Of a DNA stretch of 64,000 nt, positions 1 to 8,750 are shown piece after piece. The position numbers and the translations under genes are program-made. Source of the DNA: Euptelea pleiosperma (Eukaryota > Streptophyta > Magnoliopsida > Ranunculales > Eupteleaceae); contig CM068545.1 in assembly GCA_035048495.1 (NCBI GenBank), positions 19,440,741 through 19,504,740 of the forward strand, in the 5' to 3' direction. The notes under the pieces were generated by a model. It was not told the DNA's origin and did not search any database. It saw only the letters and a program-made list of their open reading frames with translations. The number at the start of each line of letters is the position of its first letter. Position 1 is the stretch's first letter.

Positions 1-1035
1 GATATTTTCTTTTTATAAATTTCAAGCCCTTAAGGCTGAGCTGGGACCCAATATGTAAGGTCTAAATAAGGGCCGAGCTAGGGTAACACTCAATAAAGCT
101 TGGCCCTACCTGGCCAGGCCGGCCCTTCCTATTATATTGCCTACTTGATAAATAACTAATTTACACCTCCTTAAACCCTAATATCTTTCAATTTCTTGAA
201 CTTTTTCTTTCTCAACGACAACAACGCTCTCTCTCTCTCTCTCTAATCATCATTCCAGAAAATCAACCAAGTATGTTTCTCCTCTTCTTCTTTGTGAAGA
301 TTTTAGGATTTTAGTCTTTGAATTCTTCTTGTATTTTGCTTGTTTGTGAGGATATTAGGTTTTTTAGTGTTTGAATTCTTCTTGTATTTTGAGTAATTAT
401 CATTACTCGTATGTGATTGTAATTTTGGATTGTGTTTTTAGTTTGAAATGGTATTTTCTTTTAATGTTAATTTTATATGGTGAATTAATACATAAATTAA
501 AGTTTTAAATCATGTTGAAAAGCTTTAATTAAGGTATTGAGGTTTAACATTTATGTTGTTCACCGGTGAATTTAATGAGTAAATACATAGTTCATATCCG
601 TATTTGATGCTACGCTTTTTGTTACAACGTTAATAGATTTTTCAAGAAATTTATATACTTAAAAGAGGTTCAAGGTTCAAGGTTCAATGCGTAAATGGAA
701 TTAATGTTGCGTTGATAATGTTTGTGGAATATGATTATCATATTGATATCTGGTGTAAGGAGATATCTATTTTTCGCTTGATGTAAATTTATTTTTATTT
801 TTGAATGAATCATTCAATGTGTCCATCTTTCTAAAACATAGATTTCTACAGATTCTTGTTCATGACATGTAATAGTTCTAACTCAATTATTTTTAGAACA
901 AGCATCTACTTTTTTTCATCTAGACCTTGACCTACCCTTGAGTCCTAGCTAGATCAGGCCTGAACTGGCTAGGGCCTCACCCTTATAAGTGAGGCCTAGG
1001 CTAAGCCCTACCTTGGTCGGCCATTTGACAGCCCT
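1..1035. mobile_element. hAT-like element, right part (left end outside window)
   Basis: The right end at about 1022-1035 reads TTTGACAGCCCTA, a terminus typical of small hAT elements. GC-rich blocks rich in GGCC lie near both sides (40-140 and 945-1020), with AT-rich filler between them. A CT-rich stretch at 222-243 looks like a transcript leader, but no coding frame follows it. The left end is cut by the window edge, so the target duplication cannot be checked. No transposase frame is visible, so this would be a non-autonomous copy. Confidence 0.45.
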
Positions 1036-1590
1036 ACAAACAGGTGACAAAAGAGGACTAGATGGGCTGGTGACCCTGGTTGGTTTTCTCTAGCCTTAGT
1101 ACCTTTTCAGGATTTATTGTAGCCGGTGGATTCAAGCATCTTTTTTGCATCTATTTTTTGGGTATTTAATACAACGGGAAATTATCAATTAAGCTGACGC
1201 GTGTCGGACCCACTACCACCGCCGGACACACACAGCTAGCCCTCTAAAAGTTTTTGCCCACCATTATAAAGTTTTGGCTGTTGTAGAATAGCAATATTCC
1301 TTTGTGAGCGTTGATGGCCACGTGTACTCTTATAATAGACGTGTTACATTGCATGCTACATGCAAAATAATCCCGACACGTGTACCTTCTGATGATGAAA
1401 TTTACTTGGAAAGTTGGTTGCATTTTACGACCAAATTTAATTACTTCATATTTCGACCGAAATCCTACGGAAACTTTAAAAAACAACGGGTAAAACTGTA
1501 AAAGCAATCCCGAGCTACGCTTATAGGTAGCTCTCAGGTGCCATCACCGTTGATCACGCAATGCAAGTTGAATGAATCAACTTGATGGAA
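1036..1590. other. Intergenic, no gene seen
   Basis: About 1045-1145 resembles a degraded half of MITE family F (Trp-free text typical of that family around a phrase meaning 'ggattcaagcatc'). The rest has only short frames on both strands (longest 87 codons) that match nothing I recognise. Confidence 0.4.
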
Positions 1591-1598
1591 AGAAAACA

Positions 1599-1670
1599 GA
1601 AAAACATAAACGCAACATAAGTTGGTAAAAAAGAGAAAAACATAAACGCAACATAAGTTGGTAAAAAAAG
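1599..1670. repeat. 36-bp tandem repeat, two copies
   Basis: A unit containing cataaacgcaacataagttg occurs twice with period 36 (cataaa at 1605 and 1641). It lies about 100 bases beyond the stop codon of the first DOG1-like gene, so it may fall in that gene's 3' untranslated region. Confidence 0.8.
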
Positions 1671-1773
1671 CCATGTAATGTATAGGACTTGTGATCCTAT
1701 GCGTAGCCGTTGTACCGAAGGAAAAGCATGCAGAATTTAGTTGCCGTACGATCTTGATCGTAGTAACGACATT

Positions 1774-2463
1774 TCACATGTTTCCACGCCTGTGGTCTTT
1801 GTCCAATCCCAACCCACGAAAGCCAAACTGCAACTCGACCGCTGCTGTTAAGAATTCGACGGCCTGCTGTGGGGTCAAAATCTCGACCACTTTTCTGATC
1901 GTTTTCAGCCGTAGGTCATCTGCTCTCTTCAGAATCTTCACCAGCCGTTCGATCTTCGGTTCCTTATCAGCGGACAACGGTACGAGATCGCACATATTCT
2001 CCTGCCAATTGGCCATCTCGGCGGTTATCTCATTCTCCTCCGTCACCGTCTCGCATTGCAACTCACTGACTCGTCCGAGTTGACTGGGAGAAAGGTCTCC
2101 GAGGTCGCCAGTTGGGATTCCGCGGAGGAGATCGACGAGTCGGGCCTCGAAACGGACGCTTGACTCGGTGTACACGAGATGGAAGATGGTGGTGGGTCTC
2201 CACCCAGCAATCCAGTGCAACGAGCGCTCGAGAGATGTTGCCCACGAGGCGGTGAACATTAGTAACGCGTCGTCCTTCGCAGTGTGGGTCTTGACTCGGT
2301 AGTAGTCATCATAGTGAGTCATGACTCGGTCAACTAGTTGGCCTAGGTATTGTTGGTCTTCACCGTTGCTGGGCTTGGGAGCGGAGGCGAGTTGGTGGAG
2401 GAGAAGGCGGAGGTGGTGGAGCCATATCTCGTAGAAGCGATGGAAACACATTGGCTGGTTCAT
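1774..2463 (-). CDS. DOG1-domain protein (DOG1-like, copy 1)
   Basis: A single-exon gene of 229 residues starting at an ATG complementary to 2461-2463. The whole protein is one DOG1 domain, the family of Arabidopsis DELAY OF GERMINATION 1, which sets seed dormancy; the domain is also found in TGA bZIP factors. Visible family features are the N-terminal FYEIWLHHL helix with its Trp, HYDDYYRVK, the DDALLMFTASWATSLERSLHWIAGWRPT segment split over residues ~65-92, the SPSQLGRVSELQ region, and C-terminal LKTIRKVVEILTPQQAVEFL. The C-terminus ends ELQFGFRGLGLDKDH and lacks the His-x3-His pair of DOG1, so haem binding as described for DOG1 is unlikely. It is 229 residues, shorter than Arabidopsis DOG1 (about 290). 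No bZIP region is present, so direct DNA binding is not expected. All three DOG1 genes here share this strand, consistent with tandem origin. Confidence 0.92.
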   Translation of the reverse strand: MNQPMCFHRFYEIWLHHLRLLLHQLASAPKPSNGEDQQYLGQLVDRVMTHYDDYYRVKTHTAKDDALLMFTASWATSLERSLHWIAGWRPTTIFHLVYTESSVRFEARLVDLLRGIPTGDLGDLSPSQLGRVSELQCETVTEENEITAEMANWQENMCDLVPLSADKEPKIERLVKILKRADDLRLKTIRKVVEILTPQQAVEFLTAAVELQFGFRGLGLDKDHRRGNM

Positions 2464-2909
2464 CTTCCGAGACGAGACGGAGTAACAAGTGAGGTTAGAC
2501 TGGTGGGTCTGGACTCTGGAGTGAGCAAGACGGTGTATTAGTAACGTTCAAGGCGTTTTAATACAAGGCCCCTAGAAAATCAGTTGTATTAGTACTACCC
2601 CCAAATATAAGTACCTTATTTCGAAGTCTCGGCCAACCCGTTCTGCATTGGCCGACCGGATCCGGATCGGGATCGGGATTGGAGCCCACCGATCCCATCC
2701 AAAAAATGGATCGTCTCGCTTGAGATCACTGTTTCCCAAAGAAGTCTCACCTTGCCTCCAACGAGATGCGTCGATTCTGTTCTGGATCGGACTGATCGGA
2801 ATCGGGATTGGAGCCCACCGTTCCCAAGATTTCGAACTGTTTACATCTTAGACTGTGAGGCAACTGAAAGGGCAATTCTGAAAGATTAATTTGGAGGGGA
2901 ATCTAAAAA
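2464..2909. repeat. Upstream region of DOG1-like copy 1 with a GGATCGGGATCGGGAT-rich repeat
   Basis: The proximal promoter would lie at 2464-2620; a TATA-like aaatataag occurs at about 2603-2611 (read on the opposite strand). From about 2627 to 2845 there is a repeat with 'atcgggattggagcccaccg' present twice (about 2677-2696 and 2801-2820). An inverted relative of it occurs at 32580-32665. Confidence 0.45.
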
Positions 2910-3273
2910 GGGTCGGGCTCAAGGGACCCCCATTTCTGACCTCCATCTTGGCGTACCCACATAGAAGATGAATCAATGGCTGATTTTTGGTGAGGATGAT
3001 CTCTATGGTGAGGAGATCATCCTCACAAAAATACAAATCATTCTGATATTCATAGAGTGGTTTAGAAGCTGAAGCATTATGGACCGTCAATTTTTACCGT
3101 GTAACTTTAAAACCACATTTGATGGGGTTAGAAATTTCAGAATTGGCTGATTTTTTGTTGGGGTGATCTATATGGTGAGGTTATCATCCCCACCAAAAAT
3201 CAGCCATCGATTAATCTTCTATGTGGGTACGCCAAGATGGGGCTCAGAAATGGGGATCCCTTGAGCCCGACCC
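2910..3273. mobile_element. MITE family B, complete copy (364 bp)
   Basis: The left end reads GGGTCGGGCTCAAGGGA and the right end its inverse TCCCTTGAGCCCGACCC; the arms go on as a long imperfect palindrome (inner halves 'aaaaatcagccat' and 'ggctgatttttgg'). ATCTAAAA occurs at 2901-2908 (one A before the end) and at 3274-3281 directly after the right end, an 8-bp duplication as expected for hAT transposition. No coding capacity. Confidence 0.8.
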
Positions 3274-3596
3274 ATCTAAAATTGTGGTTAATTACTAAGG
3301 GAGATTTAGAAAAGTTAAATTTTAAAATTGGAAAAGTCAAAATTTTGATGTTTAGGGCCCTGAAAATATAACCGAATATTATATTAAATACAAGAATTAA
3401 TGATTTAATTAGCAAAAAATAAAATTTAGAGAGTGGGGGCTCCACCCATTGTAAAACGGATTTCTTTTAAAATTGTTAGGATTAAGTTATTTTTTGAAAC
3501 TTGCATAATTGAACTAATTAGAGACATTTTTAATTCAGGAAACTTGGATTGGAGAGCAAGTAAAACAATTAGAAACTTATTTAAATAAAAGAAACT

Positions 3597-4340
3597 TGTT
3601 TTTTTGATAAGTCTAGCAAATATATTGATAAAGGAGATCAAGATTATCTCAAAAAAATAAAAATAAAAATAAAAAAAAGGGCGGAACCACCCAACAGAAG
3701 AAAGGAAGTGAATGAAAGAAAAGAGAAGAGAAAAAGAGGGAATAATTTCACCGTTATCTCTCTAAGAGAGTGTCAAATCTGAATACCATGTCATCAAAGA
3801 AAGTGCCTCTCATCTTAGAGTAGATACTGCCCCAGCTATAGAGAAAAGCCTTTATACTTATAATACTCTCATGAATGGAACTGTTCTTTCCACTAAATAT
3901 TCTCATGTTAGCACCAAATTAATGATAGCGTAGGGCAACATCCTCTATAATAGCTTGCTCCTAACAAACAAAGCAAGCTTCGGCTAGCTTGACAATTACA
4001 AAACTCCGAATATCCCGACACAATCCAAAGTTTGCGAACTCACAATGTAAAAGAATATGATTCGTCACCATTTGACTTACACATTACACAATAGTTGACC
4101 AAGATCCACTTTCTATATAGCAATCAAGTTCTCAATAGCGAGCAATTTATTTAAGGAGGCAACCCATGCAAAGAATATAATTTTCGATGGAACTTTTGAT
4201 TTCCAAATGCCTTGGCATGTGTACAAATGTGTGAGAAAAGGTGGGGATAATGTATTGTAAAAGAAGCTCATTGTGAAACCACCCAATTTAGAGTGATTCC
4301 AATACATGGAATCCTCATCATCAGTTGTGACTATGTAATA
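3597..4340 (-). mobile_element. LINE 3' end remnant (zf-RVT region and tail)
   Basis: On the minus strand 4113-4307 translates into the zinc-binding reverse transcriptase tail of plant LINEs (KVPSKIIFFAWVASLNKLL, matching the family pattern W-K-x-x-x-P-x-K-x-x-F-F-x-W). The 3' tail appears on the plus strand as T-rich sequence near 3597-3605 followed by tail text similar to that at 8580 (aatatattgataaaggagatc). The homology to the copy at 12.5 kb continues to about 4340. The element is 5' truncated and has no intact frame. Confidence 0.7.
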
Positions 4341-4468
4341 AGGGAAACTTGAGAAGCAAGGGAAGTGTTTTACTTGATTTAGGAAACTAGGGTTTTCAAT
4401 GTTTAGGGAAACTTGAGAAGCAAGGGAAGTGTTTTACTTGATTTAGGAAACTAGGGTTTTCAATGTTT
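4341..4468. repeat. Perfect 64-bp tandem duplication
   Basis: Copy one is 4341-4404 and copy two 4405-4468; both begin agggaaacttgagaagcaag and end caatgttt. I saw no mismatch by eye, which suggests a recent event. It sits just beyond the LINE remnant. Confidence 0.9.
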
Positions 4469-5205
4469 GGAGAGAGAGAGAGAGATTTCTCTCACATGTG
4501 AGATCGTTGGAGGGGGAGTGGACCCCACACTCTTAACACAAAAATGTTCAATTTTGCAAGAGAAAATGGCTCCCCAAATTAACTTAAAAAGGGCAAGGGG
4601 GATTATGGTTCCTAGAAACCCTAAATAAACCCTATTGTCTCACAGAAACACATAAAATCCTAAGAGAACTTGTAGATGAGAGAAGCTAGAAGAAAGGACG
4701 GAAGAAAACTCCATTGAAGATACATTGAAGAAAACTCCATTGAAGATAGTAGGAAACAACTTGGACTAACTTAGAAAATACCTTACTAATGACATGTAAC
4801 AACCACTCAAGTCAAAGTTATACATTTCCAACACTCCCCTTTGTTTTAAATTTGGTGTGATGGTGAGCCAGTATTGACTTCGGGATCTTTATTTTCAAGA
4901 ATTTTTGGTTCTTCATGATTTAATCTTCCATGGGTTCTAATGCGAGCTCCAATTCATGAATTTGATGGTGCAAGAGAGCATTTTCTTCACGTACATGGAT
5001 AAACTGATCTATATTGATATCAATAACTTGAATTATCAACTAATTCTTCAAATGTTCCAAGACTAATCGGGAGACAACATTTTTGGCTTCTTTTCTACTT
5101 GATCTCTAAGAGCCTTAGTACACTTCATTTAAATGAAGATAAAAAAAAACACAACATATATAGCCCCAATATCTTTTAGCATTATAGATTGATTTGTTAC
5201 TCTTA
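4469..5205. other. Intergenic, no gene seen
   Basis: Contains a GA microsatellite at about 4469-4484 and AT-rich text with a short local repeat 'gaaaactccattgaagata' (about 4704 and 4732). No reading frame of interest. Confidence 0.4.
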
Positions 5206-5285
5206 GTAGAAAATGTAGGGGCATGATGTTCACTTTCTGTAACACTTCTCTTAGAATTTCCTTAAATGGAATTTCAATCGTAATG

Positions 5286-5642
5286 TTCTAAAACTTGGAA
5301 CTCGGACTCGACTCGGAAGTCCGTTGGGTTGAGTCACCTCGATGACTCGGCGAGTCATTAAATTGATTATTATTTATTTAAATATATAAAATATAATATT
5401 TATTAAGAAAAACTTTGAAAATATAAAAAAAATACAAAAAACATTTAGAAAATCAGGAATTTTTTTTTTTTTTTGAGTACGTTTTGACTGGACTCCACCT
5501 TTAAACGGGTGACTCGGCTGAATTTTGAGTCAACTCATCAGACTATGCAAATCCGAGTTTGTATACCGAGTCGACTTGAAATACGATTGAGTTGAGTTGA
5601 CTCGGCCGAGTCCCGAGTCGACTCGACGAGTTTTAAAACATA
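5286..5642. mobile_element. MITE rich in GACTCGG, inserted in duplication copy one
   Basis: The ends are inverted: TTCTAAAACTTGGAACTCGG on the left and the inverse of GAGTTTTAAAACAT on the right, with many gactcgg/ccgagtc words near both ends and an AT-rich centre with a T-run at about 5461-5475. No frame of interest. The homologous copy two lacks this block, which supports insertion. Confidence 0.65.
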
Positions 5643-5867
5643 GATCCTTTTTATATGCTGTAACAAATTAAACCACGAGAATTATGTTGTAACTCTCCAA
5701 CAATAACAAAATTTATGCACACTTCAACATTGTTGATCGCCCATTGTGATTCAACCTCCCTTCTGTAAGGGGTATGATCAGGTCTGTTATCATTATCTGG
5801 TCTCTGTTACTCTCATGTAGGAAATGTAGGGGGCATGATGTTCACTCTCTGTAACACCTCTCTCAGA

Positions 5868-6057
5868 GAAAATTTTCGCTGGCCCCCGGGGACTTCAAAC
5901 TTTGATGTCCCCCTCCCAAAATGTCTGCCAAGTACCCCTTTTTGACCACTAACCAAGGGCTTAACCAGGGCTGAGTTAAGGGATTGGGGTACTTGTCACA
6001 CATTTTGGGTGGGGAGACTTCAGTTTGAAGTCTCCCGGGGCCAGCCAATGTTTTCTC
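5868..6057. mobile_element. MITE family H, copy 1
   Basis: Terminal inverted repeats begin AATTTTCGCTGGCCCCCGGG and end with CCCGGGGCCAGC...; the arms continue with 'cccaaaatgtctg' and 'acacattttggg'. A second family member lies at about 44848-45025. Copy one of the surrounding duplication lacks it. Confidence 0.7.
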
Positions 6058-6594
6058 CTTGTCTCAAATTCTGTTGAATGAAATTTCAATTGGTAATCCT
6101 TTCTATGTTGCAACAAAACCACGAGAATTCTGTTGTAACTCTCCAACAATAACAAAAATTATGCACACTCCCAACATTGTTGATCGCCCATTACGATTCA
6201 ACCACCCTTATGGATCATTCCAAACACTTCTTAGGAAGAATTTTATTCCTAAAAATTGGAGATGCACACTTGTGGGTACCATATTTTTTACACAGATCTC
6301 CTTCACCTTCTTCTTTCTTTTCTCTCATTTCCAACTCTTCTATATGTTGGATCCATCTCCTTTATCTTGAGGAGGTGGGTGTGAATCTCGAGGATCAATC
6401 GACAACTACATTCCGGATTTTCACCCACAACACCCTTAAAGAGCTGCCCTTAAGTAACAAGATATTCAAACAAAATACAGGGAATTTGATATTGAATAAC
6501 GTTAACTTTTCTGATTTAATTTCAACCTTCACTCGTCTTTCTTTTCTTCTTTTTCGACCCTCACGTACACTTCACATAGACCTCTCTCTCACTG

Positions 6595-6601
<7 letters not shown>

Positions 6602-6626
<25 letters not shown>

Positions 6627-6629
6627 ACA
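6602..6629. repeat. (CA)n microsatellite
   Basis: An uninterrupted run of about 14 CA units, about 200 bases beyond the stop of the second DOG1-like gene. The stretch 6216-6600 to its left holds only low-complexity, CT-rich text with no convincing frame. Confidence 0.9.
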
Positions 6630-6805
6630 ATTTCCTAGGTTCATCACACTACTTTCAACGTAAGAAGAAAAATTAATTAAGAAAAAAGCTTTTTGAGAAC
6701 CTACCTCCATGAGCGCTAACTTTCTATTTATCTTCTATATTTATGTGTTCTTTCTTATAATAGAGTTTCTAAACCACTGCACCAGACAGCCTAAAGACTA
6801 CAAAT

Positions 6806-7519
6806 CTACTCATGACGATCTCTTCTCTTCCCCCACCTCCTAACCTGGATTTGCAGCATTGACGCAGCAGCGACGAAGTCCACACATTGTAGGGGTGTAA
6901 GTAACTCCATCACCCCCTTCAAAGCCTTTAACCGAACGCAATCCGCAGTCTTTATGACTCGCTCCAACCCAGCCAGCAACTTCTTCAAAGCCGTCTCCAC
7001 CAACACATCCACCTCGCCGACAACCTCACTGTTTCTGACCCCGCTCGCGAATCGGGCCAAGTCCAGCATCCGCCGGTCTGCAATGGATACTTGCTGCCTC
7101 TCCATTTCCCTTTCCACCACCTCTTCTTCCTTGCTCGTCCGCAACTGCAACTCTTCAATCTTCTTCAATTGCTCTTCAGACAGGTTTGTGAGACTCGCAC
7201 TAGGGACTTGAGCATGTCTCAATGAGTCAACGAGTCGATAAACCAAGGATGGTTTCCAACCCGTCATCCAAAGATAAGCATTTTCCAGAGGGCTGAACCA
7301 TGGGGGAGAGACGAAACCGAGAACGTCGTCGTGGGCTCCAGCCCATTTGGCAGTGTAGTATTCTTTGTAGTGGTTCATGACTTTAGAGACCAAGGCTCGA
7401 TGTTCTGGCTCATGAGATGGGTCTCTTGGAACAGAGAGGAGTTGTTGAAGGTTCGCTTCATGCTGAAGTAGCCATTTCTCAAAGAAGTCAGAGAAACTCA
7501 CCTGCACTTGGCTCTTCAT
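6806..7519 (-). CDS. DOG1-domain protein (DOG1-like, copy 2)
   Basis: A single-exon gene of 237 residues starting at the ATG complementary to 7517-7519. It is a DOG1 domain throughout: FSDFFEKWLLQHEANLQQLL at the N-terminus, HYKEYYTAK, a WFSPLENAYLWMTGWKPSLVYRLV core (cut here as W-F-S-P-L-E-N and L-W-M-T-G-W-K-P-S), LSEEQLKKIEELQ, and C-terminal LKALKGVMELLTPLQCVDFV. From memory the N-terminal pattern is most like the DOG1-like 4 branch (Arabidopsis At4g18650), but that is tentative. The tail reads LQIQVRRWGKRRDRHE: the W-G-x-R-R-D-R signature is kept but both haem-ligand histidines of DOG1 are replaced. Upstream on the same strand are a GA/CT-rich leader and a TATA-like tatatata at about 7583-7590. 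Likely role is dormancy or seed-reserve control through protein partners such as PP2C phosphatases, by family analogy. Confidence 0.93.
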   Translation of the reverse strand: MKSQVQVSFSDFFEKWLLQHEANLQQLLSVPRDPSHEPEHRALVSKVMNHYKEYYTAKWAGAHDDVLGFVSPPWFSPLENAYLWMTGWKPSLVYRLVDSLRHAQVPSASLTNLSEEQLKKIEELQLRTSKEEEVVEREMERQQVSIADRRMLDLARFASGVRNSEVVGEVDVLVETALKKLLAGLERVIKTADCVRLKALKGVMELLTPLQCVDFVAAASMLQIQVRRWGKRRDRHE

Positions 7520-7582
7520 CTCTTCTCTTGGTACAGAGGGAATTTTTTTTTTTGGTAAAATAGAGAGAGCGAGAGAGAGAGA

Positions 7583-7592
7583 TATATATAAT
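7583..7592 (-). promoter_or_regulatory. TATA-like box of DOG1-like copy 2
   Basis: The sequence gatatatataattt lies about 65-75 bases upstream of the ATG, preceded on the minus strand by nothing coding and followed by a CT-rich leader. Position and composition fit a TATA box; no experiment supports it. Confidence 0.45.
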
Positions 7593-7751
7593 TTGGTTTG
7601 AGAGGGGTTTCGAGGGGGTATTTATTTCGGAGAGATGTAGGGGTTAGAGAAGGAGAGACCAGGTGGAAGGTGGAGCCTTGGCCACGACGCATGTGGTTGT
7701 GAATTTGGGAAATGCGTGGCTGTTGCCTGGCTTATGCACAAGAAACACAGT

Positions 7752-7928
7752 TGAGTAAAACTTCTATCACACGAAATTGTAAATCACACAATCACAAGCC
7801 AATGAGTTCTCGGCACGTACACAAGTGCTTTGCAACGTACCCATTGCTTTTACTTTTAGGTGTACGTGCCGAGAACTCATTGACTGTGATTGTGTGATTT
7901 GCAATTCGATTGTGACAGAAGTTTTACT
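7752..7928. mobile_element. Short palindromic MITE (GAGTAAAACTTC ends), about 180 bp
   Basis: Left arm GAGTAAAACTTCTATCACAC is mirrored at the right as GTGACAGAAGTTTTACTCC. The arms run almost to the centre (aatgagttctcggcacgtac and its inverse), so a transcript would fold into a near-complete hairpin. The end sequence GAGTAAAACTT is shared with several family A copies. It lies about 230 bases upstream of DOG1-like copy 2. Confidence 0.75.
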
Positions 7929-8205
7929 CCACAGCCAACCTGTAGTTTGAAACTTTGAAGGGGTGTGAGGCTTCGCAAAAGCAGAACCCAAGTCTGCCAC
8001 TTTTCTCTCAGCCTTTGACTCTTCTGAAGAGTAACGCACCGGCCACTGTTCCACAGTTGCCAACGAGTGAGATTCCATCATACACGTGGAGTACATGCAG
8101 ATAACATCCAATGGGTCCATTGGGACATTGTAATTTGTAACCAACTCATTACTTTTCCTAAAACTAGTGTTCTTGCAAGGGAAACTACTAATTAATGAAT
8201 TAAAA
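7929..8205. other. Intergenic, no gene seen
   Basis: The minus-strand frame across 7767-8144 mostly reads through the MITE hairpin and matches no family I know. Nothing else stands out. Confidence 0.35.
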
Positions 8206-8208
8206 ATG

Positions 8209-8411
8209 GCTCAGGCTCCAAGGACCTCTTTTTTCTGGTCCGGAGTCTTGTGCTCGGGTCGTGGATTTCACGAATCCAACGGTAGTTGAGTACTAACAAA
8301 AAGCGAATGCCAGCTCAGCACTATCAACTACTATTAGATTCTGAGAATCCACGGTGGAGCATGACTCCACAGAGGGGTCAGAAAAAGGAGTCTCCTGAGC
8401 CCAACCCTCAC
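8209..8411. mobile_element. MITE family C, copy 1
   Basis: Begins GGCTCAGGCTCCAAGGACC and ends with an inverse-like GAGTCTCCTGAGCCCAACCC; inner arms 'cgtggatttcacgaatccaacgg' and 'agattctgagaatccacgg' pair. Two further copies lie at 55376-55585 and about 55590-55760. Confidence 0.7.
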
Positions 8412-8565
8412 AAAAATAGGGAATTTATGACATACCCGTCACCTAGTCCACCGTATGTTGACTCTTATTGATCAAGATTGACTAACAATTTGTTTCAATA
8501 GGACAAAAATGCTCCTTCAACTTTTGAACAACGATGTTTGCTTCAAACCCTAACCTCATAACCAT

Positions 8566-8750
8566 TTTTTTTTTTTTTTGGTAAGTCGAAAATATATTAA
8601 AAGCAGGAGATCGAGAAGATCTCAAAAGGTGACAAAGTGATGTTTACAAAATCATCGCAATAGATGCTCCATTCTAAAAATCATATCACTGAAAAATGTT
8701 CATCTTATTTCTAATGAAATGTTGCTCCAGCTATATATTAGTGCATTTGT
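8566..8750 (-). mobile_element. LINE 3' tail fragment
   Basis: A run of T at about 8566-8580 (the poly-A tail of a minus-strand element) is followed by gtaagtcgaaaatatattaa and 'ggagatcgagaagatctcaaaa', matching the LINE tail at 3600. It probably belongs to the same element as the LINE coding remnant at 12.1-13.7 kb, split by the insertion between them. Confidence 0.55.

Larger units (their letters stand above)
5205..6215. repeat. Direct duplication, each copy interrupted by a different MITE
   Basis: Copy one (about 5205-5770) and copy two (about 5812-6215) share 'aggggcatgatgttcact', 'ctgtaacac' and the block from 'aaccacgagaatt' to 'ttgttgatcgcccatt'. Copy one is split by a MITE at about 5286-5642 rich in gactcgg, and copy two by a MITE of family H at about 5868-6057. 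Reading across each insertion restores the order found in the other copy. Confidence 0.75.

Noticed and set aside
1691..2083. 130-codon frame opposite DOG1-like copy 1
   Set aside because: It is the antisense shadow of a real coding region, with no family resemblance.
6602..6629. CRISPR-like or satellite array
   Set aside because: It is a simple CA microsatellite in plant nuclear DNA.
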